Shown here one piece after another: positions 33,113-44,628 of a DNA stretch of 64,000 nt. Position 1 is the first letter of the stretch. Each line of letters starts with the position of its first letter. The DNA comes from Cladopsammia gracilis (Eukaryota > Cnidaria > Anthozoa > Scleractinia > Dendrophylliidae). The DNA lies in the NCBI GenBank assembly GCA_022457155.1, contig JAJGOT010000413.1, positions 652,501 through 716,500 on the forward strand, in the 5' to 3' direction. The notes beneath the pieces are model-generated. The model was not told the DNA's origin, ran no database searches, and saw only the letters and a program-made list of their open reading frames with translations. The position numbers were made by a program, and so were the translations under genes.

Positions 33113-35459
33113 GTAAGTTTTAACATTAAACAGCGAGCTAAAATAACAAATCCTTCTAATTAGATGGCGGTGAACGCAGCTCGATTTATCGCTAGGAAAG
33201 TGGATGCCAAAACCCGACTTTTAGGACATTTAATATCGGCGCTTGTAGGGGGAAATAGTCTTCGTTTATTGTTACAAATTACTATGGCTAGCAAATGCTG
33301 TTTCCTGTAGCTTTTCGTCTATCTCTTGCCGTATTAAAACATGTTTCAGTGAAACACGGTTTGCAATTTCATTGTTGACATAAATTCACCCCACAGGCGA
33401 CCTAAGCACAATGTGCGAGTAGGACACTGGGAACTAGAATTGAATTTTAAAGCTCTTTTTAGCTTTGAAATATTTGCGAAAATTTCTGCACGAAATTAAT
33501 AATCTTAGCTTACTATTGAAAAGTACAGATAAAGTTCAAAATAAAGTGTTAACATGTAACAATAAACCTGGTGTCTTTATTTGTTCCCAGTGTCCCTCCG
33601 AGGCCTGTCTATGAGTATTTTCTTCAATGCGCTCTATCATATATAAATATTTCTTGCGTGTACGTCCGGGGTATATCAACCGTCAACCCTCCGTATATCA
33701 CATCTTACGTATCTTGTTTTAAGCGCTTTCCATTTGTACGAAAATGTCGGTTATTCTCATGGGTGGGAATGGAATTAAAAATGGAACGGTTCATCAGGCT
33801 AACTGAATTCTTTTTCCAACAAAATCTTGAAACGAGCAATGTGAACAAATGGCACTGTTTCAGTCATTCCGGTAATTTTTCTTTGCCATATGAGAGTATA
33901 AACGATGTTCCAAGTTCATCCCAGCGAACTGTTTATTCTCTGTTTCCAGGAAGCGACCAAAAAGAAAAACCCAAGCATAGGTTTTCTGAGCCGTGGGAAG
34001 ATAGTGACTTGATTCTTGTGGTGGAGGATGAGAAGTTTCATGTTCATCGCCTGATACTGAGTATGAACTCACCAGTGTTCAAAGCCATGTTCAAATCTCA
34101 GTTCAAAGAAGCCACTTCCAGCGAGATCCCGCTACCTGAGAAGAAAGCGAATGAAATGTTGGACTTTCTGAAGCGTATTTACTTCCCATATATCGAAGAA
34201 CAAGTAGAAATTACAAGTAGGTCTTTTTACTTTTTTTTACTTTATCCCATCTAGCCGGATTAGATCGGTCATAAACGGTTATTCCGTTAATTAGGGTCTA
34301 TAGGGGAGGTCCATAAAAGGAGAGAGTGACGGCTAACTTTAGAATAATCATTTTGGCGAAGGGTGAAAGGCCCGTTTACACAGGTGATTTGATTTTTTTG
34401 TGCAATTTTTGTCGCGGCGCAAGTTGCACATTCAAATCGCGTGTGTGAACTCGCGGCGATTTCGGTGCGATTAGGGCGAAGTCGCAGAGGTTTCCGCGAA
34501 CATGATTTTTGGGAAATCACAGCAATTCGTAGCAAATATCGTACCCAAATCGCACAGAAATCGCTGTTAGTTTACACTTGCGACAAAAGTTTCATTACAG
34601 AGCGCGACAAAAATAGCATAAAAAATTGCATGTGTAAACGGGCCTTAAAAGCATCGTTCTTGGAGAGCGTTTCCCTTGAGAGGACATTTTATGAGCCCAG
34701 GTTTTGGAGTTTCCGTTTTAAAAAACACAGTAAGTTCTTTTGTTGTCAGAAGCTCATTCGCCAAATAATGTTGTGGACTCTGTGTGGTGACGTTTGAATT
34801 GAAAGCTGTGAATATCCAGGGTGGTCTAGCAAGGCTGTCAAGACAAGCGAGGGAAAAATTACAGGGGGGTGGAGTGGGTGGGGGGCGGGTTGGGGTGAAT
34901 TTCGGTCTGGCAACAAATCTCCGCACTGTAAGTTAAGAGTTTTAATGCCGCTTATAAAGGCTGGTTCACAGCTAGCGACATAACGACCCATAACGGCCAG
35001 GTCACGCAAATGCAAAACGGTCGATGTTTTAAGTCACCAGTGAGCGTGAACAACACAACATAACGACATAAGGAAAAACTGATCTTTTCTCATGTCGTTA
35101 TGTCCATGTTGTTATTTTGTTATGACGCAAGTGTGCTTATACAACTTCGTAAGGGTTTTTGGCTGGCAAGCAAAAACTGTCGTGATAAGAACCGCTGTTG
35201 TATTAATTTGGTTAAACGTTTTGTAAAGAATTGCCGTTAATTAAGTTGCTGTGGTGTGCTTATACAGGGGGAGGGGGTATAGCATTTTTGTTACCAAACT
35301 GGCCCCGGTTGTTTAAAAGGTGGATAGCGCTATCCACCGGATAAATCACTATCCAGTGGATAGGCATTAGCAAAACCAATTGTTATCCACTGGATAGTGA
35401 TTTATCCGGTGGATAGCGCTATGCACCTTTTGAACAACCGGGGCCTGATGGGCCTGCTG

Positions 35460-35549
<90 letters not shown>

Positions 35550-36390
35550 GATATATATATACATATATATATATCCGGCATTTTACGGTATAGCATTAAA
35601 CCTCACTGCATGATGAGCTTTTAACCCTATCGCCCCCCAGAGTCAGTTATGAAGACATGTAGTGTAGTTCTAACTTTTGAGTCTGTGGACGAAATCCTAT
35701 GGTGTCGACCATTCAAATGAAACCTCTTCAGCAGTACTTTTGCATGGTACCATTTGTTCTAACTTTTGAGTCTGTGGACGAAATCCTATGGTGTCGACCA
35801 TTCAAATGAAACCTCTTCAGCAGTACTTTTACATAGCACCATTTGTTTTCAATATTTAACAAAATGAATTTTGGGATTTTTCTTGAATTTTGATGTTTGG
35901 CACTTTAATATTTGGTTAAAGGGTTAAGCTTTCGTGTGATTTTTCTTGTGATGAAGAACAGACTTCATCAGTATTACAGTTGCAAGTTAAAAATCAAATA
36001 CCTTGATTTCTTATTCTTTTCTGTTCAATTTTAGTGGAAAATGTGGTGTTCCTCCTTCAGTTAAGTGACGAATACCAGGTAAAACTTGTCTTCGATCCTT
36101 GCATCAAGTTCGTCAAGAATCAACCCATAACGAGAGCAAATGTGATGAAATTATTGAAAATAGCAAACTTGTACGATCTAGATGATGTCCTCCAGGGCTG
36201 TAACAACCTCCTCAAGGATATGAAACTGAAGATGCTATCGGAAACTATTCATTTGGACGATCTTGACCAAGAAAATTTGCGACATTTCCTGGAACAACGA
36301 ATTGAGCGGCTTGAAACATTTCTTGATATATTGTACCCTCAATTCATGGGGTTAGTGGGGTATTTGTTATTACTGGTACATCCAGGCTGA
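32753..36390 (+). CDS. BTB3: BTB/POZ domain protein, four exons, C-terminus frameshifted
   Basis: Exons 32753-32859, 33000-33112, 33950-34216 and 36035-36390 join in compatible phases (2, 1, 1) and give 280 residues. The start is ATGGCGTCTAAC. Exons 1 and 2 encode an acidic, Ser-rich tail ([16 protein letters not shown]). Exons 3 and 4 encode the BTB core ([27 protein letters not shown]) and a helical BACK-like region. Compared with BTB1 and BTB4, one net base is gained near 36380, giving an early TGA. A second shift lies between 36420 and 36475. The C-x2-H and C-x2-C halves therefore remain in the DNA in different frames (see 36391-36635). The product is either a protein without the zinc-like tail or a young pseudogene. 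Confidence 0.75.
34369..34644. mobile_element. MITE with GGCCCGTTTACAC ends in BTB3 intron 3
   Basis: GGCCCGTTTACACAGG on the left and TGTGTAAACGGGCC on the right, with a GC-rich interior containing mirrored CGATTT-type motifs. About 276 bp. Confidence 0.75.
35301..35445. mobile_element. Long-arm MITE, GCGCTATCCACC family, clean copy
   Basis: GGCCCCGGTTGTTTAAAAGG then GCGCTATCCACCGGATAAAT on the left is almost perfectly mirrored on the right. The arms are about 62 bp and the spacer about 20 bp. A diverged copy lies at 21687-21889. Confidence 0.9.
35462..35576. repeat. (TA)n microsatellite
   Basis: More than 40 TA units, then ATATATCCGG variants. Ile-Tyr frames through it are artefacts. Confidence 0.95.
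35622..35900 (+). repeat. Dispersed CCCAGAGTCAGTTATGA repeat, copy 2, with a tandem duplication
   Basis: Same family as 26404-26530. An approximately 89-bp block (AACTTTTGAGTCTGTGGACG ... CAGTACTTTT) occurs twice in a row at about 35668-35756 and 35757-35845, almost identical. Confidence 0.8.
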
Positions 36391-36635
36391 GGCAGGAAAG
36401 ATTGTGTCATGGTGTCCAACACATGTCAGCAATGGGCGCCTATACCAAAACTATACCTACCGTTCCAGCGTTCAATGGGTGTGCGCATTGCCGTCAAATG
36501 TTTATTCAAATAGTTAGCACAACCTATACAGGTATTTTCACAGTTTCTGGAAGGAAGTACAGGTATGAAGGCCAATATCATTTTGATGAAAGCTTGCCGT
36601 CTGTTATCGATGACTTCAGGAAGTTGGTTGAATAA
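36391..36635 (+). pseudogene. Out-of-frame C-terminal tail of BTB3
   Basis: One frame reads GKIVSWCPTHVSNG; another reads NGCAHCRQM through SLPSVIDDFRKLVE to a TAA. Together they correspond to the C-x2-H and C-x2-C tail of BTB1 and BTB4, separated by indels from the upstream BTB3 frame and from each other. Confidence 0.75.
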
Positions 36636-36705
36636 GCCAAACACCCAACAACAACAAAGTAACGTTAATATACCCCAGAGCCTACAATAAGTATTTACAA
36701 TTTTG

Positions 36706-36711
36706 AATAAA
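36706..36711 (+). promoter_or_regulatory. Candidate polyadenylation signal AATAAA for BTB3
   Basis: AATAAA lies 71 bp past the ancestral BTB3 stop at 36635, a plausible distance. Confidence 0.5.
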
Positions 36712-36874
36712 AGTATATATAAGGGGTACTGGCTACTCGATATAACTTTAAAGTTAAAAATGCCAGGCAGCCAGCCAGTTAATTAGAACAGAAATATATT
36801 TGACATGTTCAGGTCGGGCACACGAACAAACAAACGAGACGCACACGTGCAAAAAAAAAAAGGAGTAAACAGGG

Positions 36875-36955
36875 GGGGGACTTTCAAATAAAAGTGACGG
36901 GTATGCTCGTCGTATCTTTTCGAGGTTAAAATGGGGTTTTATTACCTTGCAGGTC
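36875..36955. repeat. Fragment of ACTCCATATAAA poly-G element
   Basis: A G run then ACTTTCAAATAAAAGTGACG and ATGCTCGTCG resembles the left end of the element at 10709. The right end is missing. Confidence 0.5.
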
Positions 36956-36985
36956 GTCAAGTTTCAAATTGTACCCAGTTGTAGG

Positions 36986-37496
36986 CAGCCTCGTTCCCAG
37001 GTTTTATCAACGCGCTTACCGAGCAAAGAGAGCTCATAGAGGCTTGGGGCCGAGCGCGAATCTTCCCAATCAACTCGATGGGTGGGCGTCTCCACCGCGG
37101 TCAAACGTTCAAGGCGTTTTTCGTTTTATTTCGTGCGATTTTATTTAATATTAAATGGAAATATGGGCAAGGATGTATAAAAAAAATTAGTTGACTTTAC
37201 TATCTTTTAATTTTTCTCAGAATGATCATGAGCTTTTTTCCGTTGAAAACTGACCAAAACTCTTTGCGCCTGTTATGTTGGCAAATGGCGCCAACAATTC
37301 TGCAGTTCACAGTTTTTAAGCGCTTAGAACTTTTTTGGTAAACTTTCAAAACGTTTGGTAAATTAACAGTGTATTGGCAATATATTAAACTTTAAACAGT
37401 GAGGGGTGGTTAACTTTTGCAAATTTCTCTCGTTTGACCGCGGTTAAGTGGGCGTCACATTCCGTTACACGGCGAGGATGACTGGGAACGAGGCTG
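36986..37496. mobile_element. Mutator-like element, 511 bp, copy 4
   Basis: CAGCCTCGTTCCCAG and CTGGGAACGAGGCTG ends match the hairpin MITE family. A second inner inverted pair (CCGCGGTCAAACG near 37096 and its complement near 37430) is present. Nine-bp flanks are AGTTGTAGG (36977-36985) and AGTTGTAGC (37497-37505), one mismatch. Confidence 0.8.
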
Positions 37497-38019
37497 AGTT
37501 GTAGCTGTCAGGCTTCTCTTTGGGTAAAAAACAGAGAGATCTGTTTAATTGCTTTTAAAATTGCAGTGTAAGTAGAACGATGAAACCGACTTTATAGCCA
37601 ATAAAAGCTGTGAAAAACTTATTACATGTGTTTTCTTTAACATAGGGGCCATACCCTTATAACCAGATTCTGGTACCTTTCATAGGTTCTTTTCAAAATT
37701 TCACACTATATGATAAATATACATGCCACTACTTTGAGCTGTGGTGATCAGTCGCGTAGAGTGACCCATTTTTAGCAATAATCGCATGTAAAGGTCAAAT
37801 ATTGGGTGGATTATATAGTCTATTCTGAAAATGTTCATCCCGAAATACATCTCATCAGCTCTTGCAGCGTCTAAAATACACTCAGTACTCAACAGTTGTG
37901 GTACTTTTCCCATTCTTTCATTTATTAATTCCTTTGCACTCACAAATAGGAATTTGAAGTACCTGTAGTTGCCAAGTCGTAGTTAAATAGATGTCAGACT
38001 GGACAGTGCCATCTTCTTA

Positions 38020-38260
38020 ACGGTAAAAGTAATTAAGCAATTTTATTTATACACGCTTTGTATTCAAGGGTTTATGGGCTCGTGTATATCAAACAATAAT
38101 CTCAAACAAAAATTCCAAATAAGAGTGGAGGAATTGCATTCGGGACCACTAAAAACAAATCCGGCTAGTGTTAGGAAGAGTAAGTTGAACCCGGGACCAG
38201 GCCAAGCCGCCCTTCTTCTCCTATTTAGGGGCTGTGTGGGGTAACCATCACCATCACCAC
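38020..38260. repeat. Dispersed repeat ending in (CAT)n, copy 2
   Basis: Shares with 6275-6970 the ACGGTAAAAGTAA/AACAATAATCTCAAA region, AACAAATCCGGCTAGTGTTA and GGGGCTGTGTGGGGTAACC leading into CATCACC repeats. Confidence 0.55.
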
Positions 38261-38270
38261 CACCACCATC

Positions 38271-38303
<33 letters not shown>

Positions 38304-38308
38304 TAGAC

Positions 38309-38339
<31 letters not shown>

Positions 38340-38373
38340 TAGACAGATAGACAGATAGATAGATAGATAGCCT
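38271..38373. repeat. (GACA)n/(GATA)n microsatellite
   Basis: About 25 tetranucleotide units alternating ACAG and ATAG blocks. Confidence 0.95.
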
Positions 38374-38749
38374 TTATTTTAAAACGATAATTATTAAAGC
38401 TAAAAAAAGAAAGCTTGTGTAAAAAGCTAATATCTATAAACATTTAGAACATTTATATACAAATTCTTCAAATCTAAAGCTGCAAGTAGATGGAGATGTC
38501 GTCTTGAAGTTAAAATTATTAAAAATGTCTAAAGATTTAAGCTTCCACCTGAGGTCGCTGTATCGAGTCCCATTTGCCAGGTTGCTATGTTTGTTTACCA
38601 CAGTATTCCAGAGGATTGAGCCTCTGTACGCTACAGAATCTTTTATATAGCGAGAGCTGAAACGCGGGACTAACAATGAGTCGCGAGACCCGCTTCCTTA
38701 TGGTATCGTCATAAAAGGCGACGATTCCCAAGTCACTAGGCAATTCCAT

Positions 38750-39006
38750 CCTAAGAAACTCGTTCAAGTTAGTGCCAAAACAAACAAATACCAACACAGT
38801 TTTATTGCACGTACAATCAAAGAATGGAACTCTTTACCAAATAGAGTCATTGAAGAGCAGTCAGAAGAGGCTTTCAAAATGGCTGTCATGTGCCATGTTT
38901 AAAAACGCTGACCCCGGAACTTTTATTATTATTATTATCATCGTATTAGAATTTTAATGTATTGTAAATAGTTATTCTAATTGTTAATAAAATTATTTGT
39001 TGATTA

Positions 39007-39037
<31 letters not shown>
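38750..39037 (+). pseudogene. LINE 3' tail remnant
   Basis: One frame reads FIARTIKEWNSLPNRVI followed by EEAFKMAV, the conserved C-terminal pattern of LINE polymerase proteins. An AT-rich 3' end follows, finishing in ATT and ATTT simple repeats. The rest of the element is missing. Confidence 0.65.
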
Positions 39038-39159
39038 TTTAACACCCGCACCTAGTCTCACATTTTGACACTAACACATGCACGTTTACACATCTGCTGT
39101 GATGTGTTATGCCTTGTGCAGATCACACGTCAAAGTTAGAATTAGAATCAAATCATTCA

Positions 39160-39245
39160 TGATGTCATCATCATCATCATCAACTGTCAACTTCCGGGTA
39201 AGCATTAGGGTGTGGGGTAACCATTACCGCCATCGATGAGTCATC

Positions 39246-39313
<68 letters not shown>

Positions 39314-39390
39314 CCATCACCCACGTCATCCCCATCATGATCATCACCACCACCATCTTTATCGTTGTCATCATCATCGTCACCTTTCAA
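39160..39390. repeat. (ATG)n/(ATC)n microsatellite cluster
   Basis: ATC units, then about 12 GAT units meeting about 10 ATC units head-on (an inverted simple repeat around 39285), then imperfect CATCAC units. Confidence 0.9.
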
Positions 39391-40248
39391 CTTATGAGGG
39401 AGCTGAGCAGTGGTTGTCAACCATATGTCTTCATTGTTTTCTGTTCCTTGCCACATGTATCCTGTCTACTATTTACCACCTGCACTATCTAGCACCTAAT
39501 TTACAAGCACCCTCCCAGTATTAGTTCTCACTAGTTGGGAGTACACATTCTAAGTTCTAAGTTCTAACTAGCCTCAGGACATGAACAACAGATTTTCATA
39601 TAAAATATAAAATGGATTTTTGTTAACAATATTTCGGCTGGCTAGTACCAGACTCCATCAGAGCAGTGGGGGAGATTGCCAAGTTCTCACGTGACGATTT
39701 CCAGCCCGGGATTTCCAGCATTCTGTATATAGATGTCATAGATTCCCTACGGTACTACCTGTCATATTTTCAATACTACCACAAAGTAGGCGTCTCTACA
39801 AGTCTAACAACGTCGCTGTGACACCTGTAACGGTAGGAAAGTGAAATACTCCGCGGATCAATGTCTTACAGGATACTCCATCTCAAGAAACGATTGCGCG
39901 CGCTCGTCGAAATAGTCGTCGAAGGTGATAAAAGCTTCCTGAGCTTGGCTTGAATTGAGTTGCTTTTTACTTATCCTTCATTCAGGCATCAAATTTTTCA
40001 CGTATTTTTTTATAATATTTACTGTAACTTGTCTAATGAGTTTACCACAGGATGTGAATCAGAAAAATGACTCCAGATACAGGTTAAAAACATTTAGTCC
40101 GTGGAGATGGCCCGGGTGGGGGAGGGAGGGGGGGGGGGGGGAGGAGATGGGGCTCGTCACGCAATCTCTTTTCCACCATGTGGGATGTGTCAATTTTAAA
40201 AGGGCTGACCATCATGAAATCCACCTTGGTAATATATTGGCAGAGGTG

Positions 40249-40656
40249 CCATATTTATTTGATTAAGCGCCCAACCTCGAATAAGCACCCACCCTGTAGG
40301 AAAGAAAAGTTAATAAGCGCCCAGCCTCAAATAAGCACCTCCCCCCCCAAAAAAAAAACACAACAACAACAACAACAACAACAACTGAAGTGCACAAGAC
40401 ATTGAGGAGGCAGCACTACAGAATTCCCTCAAGACTGAGTTTTCTTAGTATTTTAAAGAAACTTTCAATGAACTAATAAAATTCTGCTTTGGTACATCTT
40501 CACATTTTGTTATTATTTATTGTTTTGTTGCAAAATAAACTTACTACTTGCTGAAAATGGTGAAATTTTAATAAGCGCCCAGCCTCGATTAAGCACCCAC
40601 CTCGAATAAGCGCCCACTCTCAAGGTCCAAAAGGGCGCTTAATCGAATAAATACGG
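40249..40656. mobile_element. MITE with ATTTATTCGATTAAGCGCCC ends
   Basis: ATTTATTTGATTAAGCGCCC on the left and GGGCGCTTAATCGAATAAAT on the right, followed by ACGG. The interior repeats AATAAGCGCCCAGCCTC several times. It ends 99 bp before the BTB4 exon. Confidence 0.75.
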
Positions 40657-40755
40657 TATTCTGACAAATCCCCTTCAGAGGGCAAAAAGAGAAAATAGAG
40701 AAGTCTATTTAAGTTTACTGCACACCTAATTAATTCCTCTTTTTATTTACATCAG

Positions 40756-42927
40756 ACGATGAACAGGAAGAAGAGAAGAATCCCTTCTCTGGGCCGTGGG
40801 AAGATAGTGACTTGATTCTCTTGGTGGAGGATGAGAAGTTTCATGTCCATCGACAAATCCTAAGTATACACTCACCAGTGTTCAAAGCCATGCTAAATTC
40901 TCAGTTTAAAGAGGCAACAGCCAAAGAAATCCCTTTGCCAGAAAAGAAAGCAAATGAGGTTTTGGACTTCCTAAAACAACTTTACCTGAAAGAAAAAAGT
41001 GGTGTTACAAGTAAGTGATCCTACATTAATTTTATTCAGCGTTTTGTTTCATGTGGTGTGACAAATCATGCTGTGACACTGCGTTTCAGGGGTACTGGAT
41101 GCTAAAGTGATCTAAAGTGATAACAATGTTTTTACCATCTTGACGCTGGCAAAAAAGTGCTGGCATAAATAATGTCAGGAGATGTCTGCATGCAGGTTAG
41201 ATTTTAGCGGTTGGTCAAAAATCTGCAGGATGAGGTACTACAACAAACAAGAGGCTCCAAGCAGCCTATACTCATGTGCATGCGTAAGAGAGTTTTATGA
41301 TATATTTTAAACATGATAAGAAGATGTCCGACATGGAGAAGAGTTACCGATACTCTTTTTATTCAGTCCTTCAAACCTTCAAACCATGTTTTTTTGTTAT
41401 TGAATGTTTTGTAAATGAAGGCTGTACCACAATGAAGCCAGTTATTCTTCTGACTGTTATATAAACCTAACGTGAACATTAGTAATGTAAGTAGGGTTGT
41501 AGGAGATGCTGTCGTGACACTTCTGTTTCAGTAATGCTGTTTTACTGGAAGTGAGAGTAGCCAGAAGTCACTAAACAGGAGGTGTAAACAGCAAAGTTAT
41601 GAACTGGGAGTGCACAAAATATGTGTGCATAAATTTGCATGCAAAATCGCGACACTCAAAAAAATAATAAAAATAAAAACGAAGGGCATTTTTTAACTCA
41701 TTGCGCTTTGCGAATGAGTAATTATCTTGATTTTTCTTTGCTATTCAAAAATATAAGAAGGACAAGATTAGGAAGCAGTGCTACTTCATCACCTGCAACT
41801 AATACATGTGGTGACAATAACTTCATTTAGTTGGAGCTAAACAAAGTATAGGGGGCATCAAACTCCCCACGGAGGTTGGGGCGGGGCAGGGGGGGTACAT
41901 CCATATATAAGCTATATGGGAATGTGCCATTGTGAAGGGTATGGTTTTTTTTATTCCAAGCAGTTTAGTCTGGAATAGGGTATAGAGATCATTGAGTTAG
42001 TTTATCATTCATTGGAAAACTGAGGAATTGAAAGTAACTTAGAAGTGAATGAACCTTACATAAGCTTGTCTGGGATAGGGTAGGGATTTCTGGTGTCTAT
42101 AGTCAAGAATAGGGTTGCAAAATGCAGGTGAGTGTAGTCTGCTATAGGGTAAGGGATTCAGAGTCCCAGAGAAGTGAGGCGCAGTCTTGTCCATGCAGGC
42201 AATGCAACTGGTCAGATGGTTGGATAAGTGGCAACTAAAGACCTACTAAAATTCAATGTTACTTAGGGTTACATATATTAATTCACTGTATTTTATTTCA
42301 GTGAAAAATGTTGAACATATTTTGAAATTGGCTGATGAGTATCAAGTAAAAGGTGTGCTAAGCCTCTGCATCAAGTGTCTTGAAGAAGAAACAAAAGATG
42401 AATCTAATGCTGTTAAGATACTTTATCTGGCAAACCACTCTGTGATTGCAAGAGAAGATGGAAGATTGGAAAAAGTACGACAAGACTGCTACAAGTGTAT
42501 TGGAGACATGGAGCTACAACATATCCTTTGGGGTGACCATTTTGAGGATCTTGACAAACAAACCATGAAAACTGTGTTAACGAAAAGAGCACAACGTGTA
42601 GAAAGATTTCTCAGGAAAATTTATCCCCAGTTAATAGCTCTTGTGGAATACTGCTTGTGGCTCTGTCACCAGAAAAAGAGGGCTGATATGCGATGGTGTC
42701 CAATTCATTACGTGGCTGGAGTTTCAAAAGAGGACACTTGTGAGCGAATGACCCAGTGCTCTGCCTGTAGAAAGATGATGGCATCAATGATTGCTCAAAC
42801 ATGCAATACTACTGAAGCTGGTAAACAATACTGCTATGGAGGAAACAGTCACCTGGACAAGACTTTGGTTCAAATTATTCAGGATTTTAAGAAAATAATG
42901 AACATTGATCAAAATATCTTGTGGTGA
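40756..42927 (+). CDS. BTB4: BTB/POZ domain protein, two 3' coding exons, 5' end not found
   Basis: Exons 40756-41010 and 42302-42927 join in phase 1 (donor GTAAGT, acceptor TTTATTTCAG) and end at TGA. The first begins [20 protein letters not shown] and carries the BTB core ([34 protein letters not shown]). The second has KNVEHILKLADEYQVK, a helical region with an insertion relative to BTB1 (about ten residues around SVIAREDGR), and the tail WCPIH...CSAC. It is the most diverged paralogue, with intact frames and intact Cys/His pairs. By the pattern of BTB1 and BTB3, a short acidic first exon ending in phase 1 should lie upstream, in 36.7-40.7 kb; I could not place it. Function is inferred from the family, as for BTB1. 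Confidence 0.8.
41865..42175. repeat. Decayed poly-G-ended element in BTB4 intron
   Basis: GGGGGGGTACATCC then AAGCTATATGGGAATGTGCC resembles the left end of the element at 46309. The right end is not recognisable. Confidence 0.5.
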
Positions 42928-43163
42928 CGAACATTTTGAATTCATGTCTCTGTCACTTTGTGTTATTAAATATGTAGTGTAATAGTGGATTTTGTCGACA
43001 TCAGTGGTTTCCATTACAAGCATGATTTTTGGATGTTAACAGCCTACCGATGACTTGTTATATAGTTTTTTTATGTGCCTGAATTTTTCATTAGGACACT
43101 GTTAACATTCTGCTTCATTCATGTTGCTGTTACTACAACCAAAATTTTAGGGGTTTTAAAGTG

Positions 43164-43169
43164 AATAAA
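43164..43169 (+). promoter_or_regulatory. Candidate polyadenylation signal AATAAA for BTB4
   Basis: AATAAA lies 237 bp past the BTB4 stop and is followed by the GT-rich stretch TGTTGTGTTTTATTTG, the usual downstream element. Confidence 0.6.
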
Positions 43170-43855
43170 TGTTGTGTTTTATTTGAGCTGTGTACTAATT
43201 TTTATGGAGCTAAAAAAAATCACTTGGCATTATTGTTGTTGTTGTTGGCAGACTGATACAGACTGCGTGGCAGTCAATCAGACAGACCTGTTCGTGAGTT
43301 CCTCGCATTCACCCAAACACATCCCATAAACAGGATTGCCGTAAGAGTTTACACATTCACTGAAAATATCTGAAATTTGTGAGCCTTATGGAATCTGTGA
43401 GTCATTAGTGTCTTCAATTTGCCACCGGAGCTGAAGCCACTGCATCATCTATATAACTGTCATTGATCATCATGGAAAAATGATAAAAAGCAAGAAGGAC
43501 ACAACACTGCTGTGTTGTTGTAGTTGTTTCAGAGTCCTGGAACCATTCCAGAATTTCCTTGTGGTCAAGCCCGCGCAGACTCGTGCCAGGGCCTTCCCGG
43601 TCAGCGAATTACCCGCTGTTTCATTCTGTTCAGCACGCTGTCCTGTCGTCCAGGGATAAGAATTTGATTTTCTTAGGACATTTACGTCTAAGTTACTAAT
43701 AACATAGTGGTAAGTGCAGTTACATTCTTCAATTCATTTAAAATGTCAAGATACAACCATAGATTATTCCGTTTTTTGAATAATTAGCTAGTCTTCCGAC
43801 TTCGAGCTGGCGACTTCTTGAACATTTCGATTTGTGGCGGTCATCGTGCGTCGGG

Positions 43856-43970
43856 TACCCTGCTTGCAGAGACTCCTTCGATCTTCCTAGAAAACTCGGG
43901 AAGAGGAAGGAGTCTCCTTCCTCTTACCGATATTTCTAGGAAGATCGAAGGAGACTCAGCAAACAGGGTA
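43856..43970. mobile_element. 115-bp palindromic MITE
   Basis: TACCCTGCTTGCAGAGACTC and CTTCGATCTTCCTAGAAA on the left are mirrored on the right. The flanks TGCGTCGGG and TGCGTCCTG agree at 7 of 9 bases, so a 9-bp duplication is plausible. Confidence 0.7.
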
Positions 43971-44070
43971 TGCGTCCTGAACGAATAGACTCGATATACA
44001 CTACCACTATGGTGCATTTTTTATATGTTTTCTGTGCTGACGTTTAAGACTCGATTTTATCTTTTGCAAC

Positions 44071-44270
44071 ATGAATGCTCTTTTGATCTCCAATGCAAGT
44101 CAACAAAATAAAACTAAGACCTCTTATAGTATTTCATTCGGCTCAAGTCAGATACCACCCTGGATTGCAAAAGACTGGAATTCTTTTAGTGAACACACAC
44201 TTTATTACCATACTTTACAAAGAACATTTTTACAATATAGAATTATAAACCAAAATAGGTAATATTACTC
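44071..44270 (+). pseudogene. Possible LINE tail fragment
   Basis: TSYSISFGSSQIPPWIAKDW with NSFSEHT and a following FLQYRI is vaguely like the SxRxWNSLP tail of LINE proteins. There is no corroborating 3' end. Low confidence. Confidence 0.25.
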
Positions 44271-44330
44271 AGAATAACTAAAAAGCTAATCGAGCTGAGC
44301 TGAGTTTCAAAGTCCTAGTTAATCCCTGTA

Positions 44331-44628
44331 AGTAAAGTCGCGCACCAGAGCCAGAAGGCTCATAACGGCCGGAGCTTAAACCCGGTTTCTGTAGCATGAA
44401 GCGACTAGGAATATTGCTACTCCCCCCTGGATGGGATGCTAGTCCATCGCAGGGTTACCCCCAGCATTTTGTCGCCGGTACCCATTTATACACCTGGGTG
44501 GAGAGAGACAGTGTGGAGTAAAGTTTCTTGTCTAAGGAAACAACACGACGGCAGAGACCAGGCTTCGAACCACCGACCTTCAGGTTGAAAGTCCGACGCG
44601 CTAACCACTACACCACCGTGCCGCCCAC
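44331..44628 (-). mobile_element. tRNA-derived SINE, intact copy, minus orientation
   Basis: 298 bp bounded by the 14-bp duplication AGTTAATCCCTGTA (44317-44330 and 44629-44642). Read in reverse, it starts with a tRNA-like head: A-box GTGGTGTAGTGGTTAGCG and B-box GGTGGTTCGAAGCC. A body with GGATGGGATGCTAGTCCATC (on the + strand here) follows. About 90% like the copy at 61404-61706 by eye. Confidence 0.9.

Noticed and set aside
35367..35624. Ile-Tyr repeat open frames on both strands
   Set aside because: They translate a (TA)n microsatellite; no coding evidence.
38273..38372. A CRISPR-like regular repeat
   Set aside because: It is an uninterrupted tetranucleotide microsatellite without spacers; the window is eukaryotic.
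39180..39492. Poly-Asp, poly-His, poly-Met and poly-Ile open frames
   Set aside because: Artefacts of GAT/ATC simple repeats.
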